Source of the DNA: Demequina aestuarii
GTDB taxonomy: Bacteria > Actinomycetota > Actinomycetes > Actinomycetales > Demequinaceae
Direction of reading: 5' to 3'
DNA: 64,000 nucleotides
Assembly: GCF_000975095.1 (NCBI RefSeq)
Contig: NZ_BBRD01000001.1
Location: 176,714-240,713, forward strand
In this document: positions 45,264-55,037 of the stretch, piece by piece
How the letters are laid out: each line of letters begins with the position of its first letter
Numbering within the stretch: position 1 is the first letter of the stretch
The notes under the pieces: generated by a model
What the model was told of the DNA's origin: nothing
Database searches by the model: none
The model's input: the letters and a program-made list of their open reading frames with translations, nothing else
Program-made: the position numbers and the translations under genes

Positions 45264-46477
45264 GATTCGCGTACCTCCTGCCTCATGGGTATCTGGAGGG
45301 CTTGTGAAAAGACGCCCGCCGAGTACCTACCACCGTGAACCGCGACAGCGAACTCTCTGCTCTTGAGCGCGATCTCGGCAAGGTGCTCCGGTGATTGCAC
45401 CAGGGCCGCCACGACGGATGCGATCTCGAGGGGCTCGGCTTGGACTATTGGGAGCTCGCGTCCGGTGGCGTCGAGCACGCGTCGACGGACCTTGTCGGTG
45501 ACATTGCCCACGACCACGCACCCAGAGGCCATCGCTTCAACCGCAGCGACGCCGTAGCTGCCGAGTCGAAACTGATCGAGATAGACATCAGCGCCCTGGA
45601 GGACAGCAGGCATTGATGCCGATGCGACTCCCTCAAGGCGCCTGTACTCGACGCCTGTCTGCTTGGTGACGGAGTCCATCGCCGCGTCTGCGTCACGTGA
45701 CCCTTTGACTACACCGTTGCTGGGGACGTGCGCGACCACGAGGTGATCGGACCGTTGCCCGAGGTCTGGTTGCCAGATACTCGGATCAACAGTGACCGGA
45801 CACCATCGCGCGTAGGGGGCATCATCGAGCAGATCGGGAGTCGAGACGAGAACCGGGCCCGCGTAGCCCCGCAAGCCACGCCGATACTCAGAGGAGTTCC
45901 TGCGCATGATTGCTCGCGATTCTTCGGGGACCTCGCGGTAAGGCGACCACGTGAAGGTGTCTGCGTGCCGATCGATATTGCGGATATCGGTTCCGTGCGC
46001 GAGCATCGATGTCGCCAAGCTGGCCTGATCGAGCAGGTGCGCCTCGTAGAAGACATCAAGTCTCGTCAGATCGGCGAACAGTGGACGTCCCGCTTCGATC
46101 ACGGCATGTGTGAATTGCTGCCGTACCCAGCCGTATTGTTCCCGTTGCCATCGGCGATTCTGGCGGTATGGTGCGGCTGGCACCTCGTAGTCGCTGGGGA
46201 ACGCGAAGCCTCCATCGAGTGTGAGGCAGAATGCGGTCGCATGCGTCGAAACCGTTTCGCGCTCGAGAGCGCGCGCCCACGCGAAGCCCTGGCCGGCGAA
46301 GTTCGCAGGCCCGATGAAGACTCGGTGCTCGGCGTCCGGGATATCTGGCCGCAGGTGGTAGTGGGGATGCTCGACAGGAAAGGGCGCTACCGGCCGACTC
46401 ACGGCCTCGGCATCATTGAGCGGACCGTCCGGCGTCGCACTCAGTCGAGTTCGCCGATGACTCGAGCGCAGTGCCAC
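45260..46477 (-). CDS. Glycosyltransferase-like protein (paralogue of the gene at 55 kb)
   Basis: About 405 residues, GT-B-like. It shares with the protein at 55038-56237 the blocks GPANFAGQG, EAGRPLF, HGTDIRN, LVSTPDLL, VDPSIW and DQFRLGSYGVAAVEAMASG; the last resembles the donor-binding end of GT4 enzymes. The start is uncertain: I use GTG 46477 with GGGAG 9 bases upstream; GTG 46540 and GTG 46402 are alternatives. It overlaps the next gene by four bases. Donor and acceptor are unknown. It is divergent from wecB. Confidence 0.8.
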   Translation of the reverse strand: MALRSSHRRTRLSATPDGPLNDAEAVSRPVAPFPVEHPHYHLRPDIPDAEHRVFIGPANFAGQGFAWARALERETVSTHATAFCLTLDGGFAFPSDYEVPAAPYRQNRRWQREQYGWVRQQFTHAVIEAGRPLFADLTRLDVFYEAHLLDQASLATSMLAHGTDIRNIDRHADTFTWSPYREVPEESRAIMRRNSSEYRRGLRGYAGPVLVSTPDLLDDAPYARWCPVTVDPSIWQPDLGQRSDHLVVAHVPSNGVVKGSRDADAAMDSVTKQTGVEYRRLEGVASASMPAVLQGADVYLDQFRLGSYGVAAVEAMASGCVVVGNVTDKVRRRVLDATGRELPIVQAEPLEIASVVAALVQSPEHLAEIALKSREFAVAVHGGRYSAGVFSQALQIPMRQEVRES

Positions 46478-46629
46478 GAGGTGCAACTCCCGGAAAGTCT
46501 CGCCACGAGGGGCTCGGCTGGCGCGCTCTGTCGAGCGCACCTGAGGACCAAGGCAGGATACCCCAGCGACTCGTATTCGGCGGCTTGACCTCCATAGGGG
46601 TCGGCGAGCGCACCGGTAGTCTCGTGCCC

Positions 46630-47679
46630 ATGAAGGTCATCAGTGTCGTGGGCGCGCGCCCCCAATTCGTCAAACTCGCCCCCATCGCCCGCGCGTGCAA
46701 GGACGCGGGAATCGACCACGTCATTGTTCACACCGGTCAGCACTATGACGCTGCGATGTCAGACGTGTTCTTCGAGGACCTCACTATCCCGGCACCGGAT
46801 GTGCACCTCGGCGTGGGTTCGGGGACCCACGGGGCCCAAACGGGAGCCATGCTCGCTCAACTTGAGCCGGTGTTTGAGGCACACCGCCCGGATTGGGTTC
46901 TCGTCTACGGCGATACCAATTCCACGCTCGCAGCGGCGGTCGCCGCAGTCAAGTTGCATCTGCCGCTCGCGCACCTCGAAGCGGGTCTGCGCTCCTTCAA
47001 TCGGCGCATGCCGGAGGAGCACAACCGTGTCCTGACCGATCACGCGGCGGATCTTCTGCTCGCGCCCACTGAGGTGGCGCGAAGTCACCTCGCAGCTGAA
47101 GGGCTCAGCGACCGCACGGTCGTCGTCGGCGACGTGATGGTCGATGTCTGCTACACCGTGCGCGACGGTCTCGTCGCTCGCGACGCGGTGAGCGCCGAGT
47201 CCGATTACTTCGTCGCGACCATCCACCGAGCGGATAACACTGACGATCCTGAGCGTCTGCGCGCCATCGTCGCCGCGCTCGCAGATGCACCTGCGCCGGT
47301 GCGTCTGCTTGCCCATCCCCGGCTTCGTGCCCGTGCAGAGCACCACGGTATCGATCTCGGTGCGGGCGCGATCGAGGTCCACGCGCCGCTCGGATACCCC
47401 GACATGGTGGCAGCTGTGCTCAGTTCGCGCGGCGTGATCACGGACTCGGGCGGTCTTCAGAAGGAGGCCTATCTGCTCGACCGTCCTTGCACCACATTGC
47501 GGACGGAGACCGAGTGGGTCGAGACGCTACACGGCGGCTGGAACGTACTCGTGGATGACCCAGCGAAACTCGGTCGTGAGTTGCGCCGTGACGTTCCGAC
47601 TGAGCCTCGTATCGAGCCCTATGGCGATGGAACCGCAGCGGTCTCTGCCGTCAAAGAACTCATGGTTCGAGCCTCCTGA
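46630..47679 (+). CDS. wecB: UDP-N-acetylglucosamine 2-epimerase (non-hydrolysing)
   Basis: Interconverts UDP-GlcNAc and UDP-ManNAc, supplying ManNAc for surface glycans or linkage units. 349 residues, the usual length. VVGARPQFVKLAPI opens the protein; VHTGQHYDAAMSD, VYGDTNSTLA, HLEAGLRSFNRRMPEEHNR and ITDSGGLQKEAY are the family's substrate and allosteric-site motifs. The ATG at 46630 was chosen because the protein then begins MKVISVVGARPQ, as is normal. It is flanked by glycosyltransferases on the other strand. No ManNAc dehydrogenase is in the window. Confidence 0.95.
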   Translation: MKVISVVGARPQFVKLAPIARACKDAGIDHVIVHTGQHYDAAMSDVFFEDLTIPAPDVHLGVGSGTHGAQTGAMLAQLEPVFEAHRPDWVLVYGDTNSTLAAAVAAVKLHLPLAHLEAGLRSFNRRMPEEHNRVLTDHAADLLLAPTEVARSHLAAEGLSDRTVVVGDVMVDVCYTVRDGLVARDAVSAESDYFVATIHRADNTDDPERLRAIVAALADAPAPVRLLAHPRLRARAEHHGIDLGAGAIEVHAPLGYPDMVAAVLSSRGVITDSGGLQKEAYLLDRPCTTLRTETEWVETLHGGWNVLVDDPAKLGRELRRDVPTEPRIEPYGDGTAAVSAVKELMVRAS

Positions 47680-47706
47680 CCGCCGTCGGCTGATCCCGGT
47701 CCCAGC

Positions 47707-48138
47707 CTAGCGAGGCTCGGTGAGCAGCCGCTCGATCCGCGGCACCGACGTGAAGTATTGGCCCGCACGATGACGGCGTGCCTGCTGCCACGCCGCCAGC
47801 ACCGCCGCCGACTGGTCCACGTACACGAAGTCGGCCTGGTCCAGCATCGCCTGCGCCTCCGTGGAGCGCGCGAGCAGTCGCGCCATGCGCCAGCGCGGGC
47901 CGCGCAGCGTCAGCCGCGCCACCTTCGCCTTGTGCCACGGGTTGCGGCCCTTGCGTCGCTGGCCGATGCGGGGATCGAGCACGAGCGGCTCCGGGTCGGT
48001 CTCGCGCCAGTGCGAGAGCGGTCCGAGGGTGATCACGTCGACCTCGACCCCGGGGTGCTCTCGGAAACGGTCGATGTAGGACTGCAGCGCGGTCGAGCGG
48101 CGCAGCTCGAGCGCACTGAGGATCACGATGCGCGTCAT
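47707..48138 (-). CDS. Small Rossmann-like protein in the glycan cluster
   Basis: 143 residues from the ATG at 48138, overlapping the stop of the upstream glycosyltransferase by four bases, so the two are co-translated. Opening [19 protein letters not shown] is a strand-loop-helix as in GT-B N-terminal domains; a basic middle part (RIGQRRKGRNPWHKAKVARL) and AQAMLDQADFVYVDQSA follow. There is no second GT domain, so it cannot be a complete glycosyltransferase. It resembles in layout the C-terminal extension of the enzyme at 53271-55022. Function unknown; a partner of the adjacent transferase is plausible. Confidence 0.7.
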   Translation of the reverse strand: MTRIVILSALELRRSTALQSYIDRFREHPGVEVDVITLGPLSHWRETDPEPLVLDPRIGQRRKGRNPWHKAKVARLTLRGPRWRMARLLARSTEAQAMLDQADFVYVDQSAAVLAAWQQARRHRAGQYFTSVPRIERLLTEPR

Positions 48139-49472
48139 GCCGAGACCTCCGTGGTCAGTGCCGTGATGCGGGGTGCGATCTGCTCGCGCCGCTGCAAGGA
48201 CTCTCCGAACGCGAACGCCGCCTCGCGGTCCTGGTCCGTCGCGGTGCGGACGAGGCCGGCCGTGCGACCCAGTGTGGCCGCGATCTCTTCGGGAGTCACG
48301 TCCGCCACAGCCTCCCACAACGGGTACTCGCGCAGCACGTTCGACGAGTCGTTCTCCGGAGCGTGCACGGAGACGATGGGCTTGCCGGACGCGACGTACT
48401 CGAAGACCTTTCCGCTGGTGACGTATCGCCCCTCACCGAGCGCGAGGACGAGCGCGTGCTGGCGCGCGTAGAAGCCCGCCACCTGCTTCTTCTCCACCTG
48501 GCCGATGAACTCGACGCCGGCGTCGGTGGCCGCGTCGAGGATGGCCGCGAGGTCGCCGCGCGGGGTGGCGAAGTACCCCAGGTAGCCCGCGACCTCGAGC
48601 ACGGCGTCCGCCGGGATGTCGCCGCGCTCCTTCGCGAGCGTCCACCCCTTCATGAGCGCCTCGAGAGGCACCTTCGGCGTGATCGTGCCGAGGTAGCCGA
48701 AGCGCATCGGCCCGTCGTCGAACGGTGCGGGCGGGCGCCGCTCGCCGAGCAGCTGCGGGTCCCAGCCGTTCATCACCACCTGCATACGGTCGGCGGTCTC
48801 CGGGTACTCCTCGGCGTGCCAGGCGCGGATCGCCTCGTTGACGAACCAGACCTCGTGCGCGGCGTCCATGTATCGCTGCTCGAGACGGCCGATGCGCGAT
48901 CGCCGGGGGGCGAGATCGTCGCCTGAGAACACGTCCAGGCGCCACGCATCGCGGTAGTCCATCACGAAGGGCACTCCGTGCTCGCGGTGCAGGTGGTACG
49001 CGCCCTGGAAGTCGACGTTGGGGTTGGCCGTCGCGATCGCGAGGTCGGCGGGGCTGCGGCGCTGCAACGCATCGAGCGCCGCTTCGAGGGCGCCGCGCCA
49101 CTGTCCGTAGTTGTGCTCCGGGAAGCCGATGCGGTCGAGCCGCGAGCGGATCCGTCCGTAGGCGCGCGACCCCAGCAGTGCACGGGCTGGCGAGAACTCC
49201 CGGACGTCGGTCTCCTGCGTCGCCCACTCGAACGGCACGCGCACCACGTCCACGCGGTCGTCGACGGCGGACTCGAGCGAGGCGTCGACGCCGATGTACT
49301 TCTCGTACGCCTCCACCTCGGCACACACGACGGTGACGCGCCAGCCGGCCTCCGCGAAGGCGTTAGCGGTGGCGATCGCCCGGTACACGCCGCCGGTGCG
49401 CGCGGGGGCGAAGCCCCAGGCGATATAGACAAGATGGGGGGATGCGTTGCTCACGATCGGCCATTCTGTCAT
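48135..49472 (-). CDS. Family 4-type glycosyltransferase
   Basis: 445-residue GT-B enzyme. [20 protein letters not shown] with a Gly-rich acceptor loop starts the protein; [34 protein letters not shown] and [16 protein letters not shown] follow in the normal order, the last being the nucleotide-sugar site. It is soluble and probably membrane-associated. The ATG at 49472 was chosen; GTG 49454 is an alternative, and neither has a good ribosome site. It is paired with a small Rossmann-like protein by a four-base overlap and is divergent from the cellobiose phosphorylase gene. Confidence 0.88.
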   Translation of the reverse strand: MTEWPIVSNASPHLVYIAWGFAPARTGGVYRAIATANAFAEAGWRVTVVCAEVEAYEKYIGVDASLESAVDDRVDVVRVPFEWATQETDVREFSPARALLGSRAYGRIRSRLDRIGFPEHNYGQWRGALEAALDALQRRSPADLAIATANPNVDFQGAYHLHREHGVPFVMDYRDAWRLDVFSGDDLAPRRSRIGRLEQRYMDAAHEVWFVNEAIRAWHAEEYPETADRMQVVMNGWDPQLLGERRPPAPFDDGPMRFGYLGTITPKVPLEALMKGWTLAKERGDIPADAVLEVAGYLGYFATPRGDLAAILDAATDAGVEFIGQVEKKQVAGFYARQHALVLALGEGRYVTSGKVFEYVASGKPIVSVHAPENDSSNVLREYPLWEAVADVTPEEIAATLGRTAGLVRTATDQDREAAFAFGESLQRREQIAPRITALTTEVSA

Positions 49473-49574
49473 GGTGACGTGCCACGAGTCAGTGCAACGG
49501 TGATGACTCGGAACGTTTCGACTTCGGCTAAAGTGAGTCGCGGCTCCCATACTTTCTCGGAAGGCACCACCACG

Positions 49575-51998
49575 ATGCAGTTCGGACACTTTGACGACGA
49601 GGCGCGCGAGTACGTCATCACGACGCCGCACACGCCCTACCCATGGATCAACTACCTGGGGTCACAGGAGTTCTTTGGGCTCGTGTCGCACACGGGTGGT
49701 GGCTACAGCTTCTACCGCGACGCGAAGATGCGCCGGCTCACGCGCTACCGCTACAACAACATCCCCGTCGACGACGGCGGCCGCTACTTCTCGATCAACG
49801 ACGGCGGAGACGTGTGGAGCCCGTCCTACCGCCCGTACAAGAAGGACCTCGACCGCTTCGAGACGCGCCACGGCATGGGCTACACGCGCATCACCGGCGA
49901 GCGCGGCGGCCTTGAGGCCTCGGTGCTGTTCTTCGTGCCCGTGGACATCAACGCCGAGATCCACCAGGTGACGCTCACCAATCTGTCCGATGCGCCCAAG
50001 GCGGTGGATCTGTTCAGCTTCGTGGAGTTCTGCCTGTGGAACGCCGAGGACGACCAGACCAACTACCAGCGCAACCTGAGCATCGGCGAGGTCGAGGTCG
50101 AGGACGGCGCGATCTACCACAAGACCGAGTACCGCGAGCGTCGCAACCACTACGCGGTGTACGCGGTGAATGCGCCCATCGCGGGCTTCGACACGGACCG
50201 CGACGCCTACTTGGGCTACGGCAACGGGTTCCACGAGGCCGCCGTGCCGCACGCCGCGACGTCGCAGGATTCCGTCGCCTCGGGCTGGTACCCCATCGCG
50301 TCGCACCACCTCGAGGCCGAGCTCGCGCCAGGGGAGTCGCGTCAGTACACCTTCGTCCTCGGCTACCTCGAGAACGCCGACGACGACAAGTGGGAGTCGC
50401 CTGGCGTCATCAACAAGGCGCCCGCTCGCGCACTCCTCGCACGCTTCGACGACAACGCGAAGACGGACGCCGAGTTCGCCCGCCTGAACGAGTACTGGGA
50501 CAACCTGCTGGGCAGCTACACGGTCTCCTCCACGGACGACAAGCTCGACCGCATGGTCAACATCTGGAACCAGTACCAGTGCATGGTGACCTACAACATG
50601 TCGCGCTCGGCCTCGTACTTCGAGACCGGCATGGGACGCGGGATGGGCTTCCGCGACTCGAGTCAGGACCTGCTGGGGTTCGTGCACCTTGTTCCCGAGC
50701 GCGCCCGCGAACGGATCATCGACATCGCGTCGACCCAGTTCGAGGATGGCAGCGCGTACCACCAGTACCAGCCGCTCACCAAGCGCGGCAACCACGCGCT
50801 CGGGTCCGGCTTCAACGACGACCCGCTGTGGCTCATCTTGGGCGTCGCCGCCTACATCAAGGAGACGGGCGACTTCGCGATCCTCGACGAGATGGTGCCG
50901 TTCGACAACGATGAGTCGCTCGCGCAGCCGCTGATGGAGCACCTCAAGAGGAGCTTCAACCACCCGCTCGAGAAGGCCGGTCCGCACGGATTGCCACTCA
51001 TCGGCCGCGCGGACTGGAACGACTGCCTCAACCTCAACTGCTTCTCGTCCACGCCGGGTGAGTCCTTCCAGACCACCGAGAACCAGGCGGGCGGGGTGGC
51101 GGAGTCCGTCTTCATCGCCGGCATGTTCGCCGCGATCGGCCCCGACTACGTGGCGCTCGCGCGACGGCGAGGGGACGATGCGGAGGCCGAGCGGGCGGAG
51201 AAGGCCATCGCGGACATGAAGCAGGCCGTGATCGACCACGGCTGGGACGGCGAGTGGTTCCTGCGCGCCTACGACTTCTACGGCAACAAGGTGGGCTCGC
51301 ACGAGAACGCCGAGGGCCAGATCTGGATCGAGCCCCAGGGATTCTGCATCATGGGTGGCATCGGCGTGGATGACGGCAAGGCCATCAAGGCGCTGGACTC
51401 GTGCCGCGAGCGGCTGAACACGCCCCACGGCATGGTGCTGCAGAACCCGGCATACACGAGTTACCAGATCGAGCTCGGCGAAGTGTCGACCTACCCTCCG
51501 GGCTACAAGGAGAACGGCGGCATCTTCTGCCACAACAACCCGTGGGTCATCATCGCGGAGACCGTGGTGGGCCGCGCCGAGCACGCGTGGGAGTACTACA
51601 AGCAGATCACCCCCGCGTACCGCGAGGAGATCTCCGAGGTCCACCGTCTCGAGCCGTACGTCTACGCGCAGATGATCGCGGGCAAGGACGCGTCGCGGCA
51701 CGGTGAGGCCAAGAATTCGTGGCTCACGGGCACAGCCTCGTGGAACTTCGTGACCGTGTCGCAGTACCTGCTCGGGGTGCGCCCGGGGTACGACGGACTC
51801 ATCGTCGACCCGTGCATCGGCGCCGAGGTCGCGGACTTCACCGTGCGCCGCCAGGTGCGTGGCGCCGAGTACGTGATCACCGTCACGAACTCCGGCGGCA
51901 AGGGCGCGACGCTCACTGTCGACGGCGACGTGCTCGACGGCACCGTGGTGCCCTACGCCGCTCCTGGATCGGTGGTGCACGTCTCCGTCACCGTGTGA
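49575..51998 (+). CDS. Cellobiose phosphorylase (GH94)
   Basis: Cleaves cellobiose with phosphate to glucose 1-phosphate and glucose in the cytoplasm, saving ATP in cellulose use. 807 residues, close to the Cellulomonas enzyme (about 822), with the same opening [20 protein letters not shown]. The catalytic Asp lies in [12 protein letters not shown] (Asp480 or Asp483) and the phosphate/substrate loop in [14 protein letters not shown]. It is inserted between glycan genes with no sugar transporter or regulator beside it. A half-site GCTCCCA of CebR type lies 26 bases upstream, too short to prove control. Confidence 0.96.
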   Translation: MQFGHFDDEAREYVITTPHTPYPWINYLGSQEFFGLVSHTGGGYSFYRDAKMRRLTRYRYNNIPVDDGGRYFSINDGGDVWSPSYRPYKKDLDRFETRHGMGYTRITGERGGLEASVLFFVPVDINAEIHQVTLTNLSDAPKAVDLFSFVEFCLWNAEDDQTNYQRNLSIGEVEVEDGAIYHKTEYRERRNHYAVYAVNAPIAGFDTDRDAYLGYGNGFHEAAVPHAATSQDSVASGWYPIASHHLEAELAPGESRQYTFVLGYLENADDDKWESPGVINKAPARALLARFDDNAKTDAEFARLNEYWDNLLGSYTVSSTDDKLDRMVNIWNQYQCMVTYNMSRSASYFETGMGRGMGFRDSSQDLLGFVHLVPERARERIIDIASTQFEDGSAYHQYQPLTKRGNHALGSGFNDDPLWLILGVAAYIKETGDFAILDEMVPFDNDESLAQPLMEHLKRSFNHPLEKAGPHGLPLIGRADWNDCLNLNCFSSTPGESFQTTENQAGGVAESVFIAGMFAAIGPDYVALARRRGDDAEAERAEKAIADMKQAVIDHGWDGEWFLRAYDFYGNKVGSHENAEGQIWIEPQGFCIMGGIGVDDGKAIKALDSCRERLNTPHGMVLQNPAYTSYQIELGEVSTYPPGYKENGGIFCHNNPWVIIAETVVGRAEHAWEYYKQITPAYREEISEVHRLEPYVYAQMIAGKDASRHGEAKNSWLTGTASWNFVTVSQYLLGVRPGYDGLIVDPCIGAEVADFTVRRQVRGAEYVITVTNSGGKGATLTVDGDVLDGTVVPYAAPGSVVHVSVTV

Positions 51999-52083
51999 AC
52001 GTTGGGTGAAGGTCCAGGTCCACGGTGCTCTGACGCGCGTGCCGCCCCTGGAGGTCGGTAGTCTCTCGACCATAGGGAGGAGC

Positions 52084-53217
52084 GTGATCCAACTGCGACG
52101 TACGGCTGGCAGCGATGCCGACGCGCCCGCTCGACCCCTGGTCAGCATCGTCACGTCCGGCCACGATGTGGCAGACGCACGGCTGCACCGGCACGTGAGC
52201 GCGCTCGTGAGGGCGGGCATGCGTGTGGAGGTGCTCGGCCTCGGAGACGCCGCCGACGCGCCCGCAGGGCTCGAGCGCGTGCGCGTGACCACCCGGCCGC
52301 CGCTGTGGCGCCGACCGCTGCTGGCCGCCGAACTCGCGTGGCGTGCGAAGGGATCGGTGCTGATCTCGCTCGATCCGGAGTCCGCCTTCGCGGCCTGGAC
52401 CCGAGTGCGCCTCACACGCCGGTCCGTCATCGTCGACGTTCACGAGGACTACCGGGCGGTGCTCGAGGATCGCCGCTGGTCGCGCGGACTTGCGAAGGTG
52501 GCAGGCCGGGTCCTCGCCCAATCCGGCATCCTGGCGGCGCGTCGCGCCGACGTCACGGTGGTGGCGGACTCTCACCTGATGACCGAGCTGCCCGAGCGGG
52601 TCGTCGTCAGGAACGTGCCCGACGTGGTTGAGAACGGGGCCCGTGACGACAGCCCCCGCGCGGTGTACGTCGGTGACGTGCGGGCGAGCAGGGGTCTGTT
52701 CGAGATGGTCGATGCCGTGGAGCGCAGCGAGGTGTGGTCCCTCGACTTGGTCGGCCCCGTCGCAGCGGATGATCGCGACGCGCTCGCCAGCAGAGTGGCG
52801 GCGCTGGGCGACCGGGTCCGGATCCACGGCCGTCTGCGTCCCGACGAGTCGTGGCGCATCGCCGCCGGCGCGTGGGCGGGCTTCAGCCTCCTGCACGACA
52901 CCCCGGCGTTTCGCGAGGCCACGCCGTCCAAGATCTACGAGTACCTCGCCCATGGGATCCCGGTGCTCGCCACCCCCCTCCACGCGCAGGCGTGCCTCGT
53001 CGAGGACGCTGCGGCAGGGGCGCTCGTGCCTGACGGCGACGCGGCCGCACGTCAGCTCGACGCCTGGGCGGCCGATCCCGACGCTCATGCCGCACTGTGC
53101 CGCGCCGCACTCGACTGGGCGTCGACGTCGAGTGCCTACGCCGAGGGAAGCGGCCGCATGGCGGCGGCGGTCGAGGCCGCACTGGGCATGGAGCCGACAG
53201 GGACCGCCCGCGTCTAG
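52084..53217 (+). CDS. Glycosyltransferase, family 4-like
   Basis: 377-residue GT-B protein. VSIVTSGHDVADARLHRHVSAL is the N-terminal loop, VIVDVHEDYRAVLED the middle, and PRAVYVGDVRASRGLFEMV plus SKIYEYLAHGIPVLAT the sugar-nucleotide domain. The start is GTG 52084 directly behind GGGAGG; an upstream GTG at 52006 has no ribosome site. It is followed by another glycosyltransferase 53 bases on, both on the plus strand, so they probably work in the same pathway. Acceptor unknown. Confidence 0.87.
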   Translation: MIQLRRTAGSDADAPARPLVSIVTSGHDVADARLHRHVSALVRAGMRVEVLGLGDAADAPAGLERVRVTTRPPLWRRPLLAAELAWRAKGSVLISLDPESAFAAWTRVRLTRRSVIVDVHEDYRAVLEDRRWSRGLAKVAGRVLAQSGILAARRADVTVVADSHLMTELPERVVVRNVPDVVENGARDDSPRAVYVGDVRASRGLFEMVDAVERSEVWSLDLVGPVAADDRDALASRVAALGDRVRIHGRLRPDESWRIAAGAWAGFSLLHDTPAFREATPSKIYEYLAHGIPVLATPLHAQACLVEDAAAGALVPDGDAAARQLDAWAADPDAHAALCRAALDWASTSSAYAEGSGRMAAAVEAALGMEPTGTARV

Positions 53218-53270
53218 CATGGGGGAGTCGCACCGCGCGGCCTCTGCATTCTGAACGAAAGGCCCGCACC

Positions 53271-55022
53271 GTGCGCCTTGCCATCGTCACTCCATGGTTC
53301 CCTACGGAGGATTCCCCGTACAGCGGCACGTTCGTGCGGGAGTGGTTGAAGACTCTCACCTTGCCGCCTGGCGATGTGACGGTGATTCACTGCCGCAGTG
53401 TGGGCCCCGACGAGCAGGAGTCGGCCACCGAGGCCGACGAGGAATACGGCCGGGTGATCCGCATCACCGTACCGCACGACGGCATGCTCTCCCGGGCGGA
53501 GACCGCGGTCCTGCACCGTGAGGCCATCAGCCGGCACGCCAGCGAGGCGCTCGCGGCCGCTGACGCGGTGCACGCGCATGTCGGCATGCCCACTGCGGCC
53601 GCCGTCGCGGGCTTGGTCAGGCCGGAGCAGTCGTTCCTCACGGTGGAGCACGCCACGTATACGCGGGCACTCGTGGCACATCCCACGGCAGCGCCCGCGT
53701 ACCGGCAGATGCTCGAGCGTTCGCACGTGCACCTCGTGGTCGGCGAGGACACCGCGCGGACCATTCGGCGTGCTTTCCCTGACCTGTCCGCAACTGTCGT
53801 GACGTCTGGGAACCCCGTGGACGGTCGCGTCTTCGCCTTGCGTGCGAAGCGACCGGTCGCGCTGTCGCGCTGGCTGTTCATCGGCAACCTCATCGACCGC
53901 AAGGGTGTCCACCGTGCCATCGGCGCGCTGGATGAGTTCGCGGCCCGCCATCCTGACCGTTCGGACTTACGACTGAGCATCGTGGGGCAGGGGCCCATGC
54001 GAGAGAGGCTTGAGGCGCTCGCAGAAGAGGTGGGTGTGGCTGATCGTGTCGACTTCCTGGGCCCGCGCGAACCAGAAGACTTGCCTGCGTTGATGGCTGA
54101 GCACGACCTCCTGGTGCATCTCGCAGACCTGGAGACCTTCGGCCTGACCATCGTCGAGGCGGCGGCCGCGGGCCTTCCGGTGGTGGTCACCACCTGCGCC
54201 GGCCCCGAAGAGACCATGGCTGGTCCCTCTCGTTACGGTCAGGCCGCCTTGGTCGGCCTTCCAGCTCGCCGGGCAGATGTTGCCGACGCGGTCGAGGGTC
54301 TCGAATCTGCGGCACCGACGGCGGACCCTGCCGCCGCCCGTGCCGCCGTCCTGGAGGCCTACGGACGCGAAGCCTTCGGCACCAGGCTGGCGCGCGCATC
54401 GGCCGGGGGGCCGTTCCACGCAGAGCCCGACGACGACGCGCCCATCGTGGTGGTGGTCGCACTCACGCGCGACGGCGCACGCCGCGTGCGCTATGCCGTC
54501 CCCGAGCTGATCCGGCGTGGCAACCGCGTCCGATTCGTCACCGCGCGTACGGACGAGGCCCGTATGGCCGACGCCCGCGCGCTCCCGCTGAACATCCGGC
54601 CCCAGCTGAATCGCCGGCTCGCCTTCAAGGCGGAGGCCGGGGTGATGGGCATGGCGCCCGAGGCAGCCGCGAAGGCGGTGCGCACGGTGCTGGCCCCGGC
54701 CCTTCGCATGGGCGGGGCGGTCGGGCGCGTTGCCAGGGGGGGAACGACCTCCACCAACCGCGGACTCGCGCGCTGGCGTCGCTCGCGCGCCCGTGGCGAG
54801 GCAGCGCTGTTGCGCCGCCACCTCACGGGGAGCCGGCCCGCACAGGAAGTCGAGGCGATCGACAGCGCATGGATGGTGGCTACGGCTGGATCCACGGGGT
54901 GGGTGCTCGCGGCCGATCGCGAGAGCCTCTCCCTGGCGGGCCCCCTCGCCTCCGCTCTGGGGGCCGCGCACGTGGTGGGCCCCGACGACGTGGACGAGTT
55001 CCTCAGCGCCCATCAGAGGTAG
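53271..55022 (+). CDS. Glycosyltransferase with C-terminal Rossmann-like extension
   Basis: 583 residues. Residues 1 to about 385 are a complete GT4 enzyme: AIVTPWFPTEDSPYSGTFVR start, SRWLFIGNLIDRKGVHRA, DFLGPREPEDLPALMAEHD, and LETFGLTIVEAAAAGLPVV (E-x7-E donor site). From about 400 there is an extra domain of some 180 residues starting PIVVVVALTRDGARRVRYAV, basic in the middle and ending WMVATAGSTGWVLAADRE. This part resembles the stand-alone 143-residue protein at 47707-48138. The start is GTG 53271 with AAAGG upstream; the longer open frame overlaps the previous gene. Confidence 0.87.
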   Translation: MRLAIVTPWFPTEDSPYSGTFVREWLKTLTLPPGDVTVIHCRSVGPDEQESATEADEEYGRVIRITVPHDGMLSRAETAVLHREAISRHASEALAAADAVHAHVGMPTAAAVAGLVRPEQSFLTVEHATYTRALVAHPTAAPAYRQMLERSHVHLVVGEDTARTIRRAFPDLSATVVTSGNPVDGRVFALRAKRPVALSRWLFIGNLIDRKGVHRAIGALDEFAARHPDRSDLRLSIVGQGPMRERLEALAEEVGVADRVDFLGPREPEDLPALMAEHDLLVHLADLETFGLTIVEAAAAGLPVVVTTCAGPEETMAGPSRYGQAALVGLPARRADVADAVEGLESAAPTADPAAARAAVLEAYGREAFGTRLARASAGGPFHAEPDDDAPIVVVVALTRDGARRVRYAVPELIRRGNRVRFVTARTDEARMADARALPLNIRPQLNRRLAFKAEAGVMGMAPEAAAKAVRTVLAPALRMGGAVGRVARGGTTSTNRGLARWRRSRARGEAALLRRHLTGSRPAQEVEAIDSAWMVATAGSTGWVLAADRESLSLAGPLASALGAAHVVGPDDVDEFLSAHQR

Positions 55023-55037
55023 CGCCCGCGGCTGACC

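Noticed and set aside
49536-49550. CebR operator before cellobiose phosphorylase
   Set aside because: Only the half GCTCCCA of TGGGAGCGCTCCCA is present; the other half does not match.
49662-52430. Open frame of 922 codons on the minus strand
   Set aside because: It is the antisense of the cellobiose phosphorylase gene, which has clear family motifs. The frame has His/Val/Arg-rich composition typical of high-GC shadow frames.
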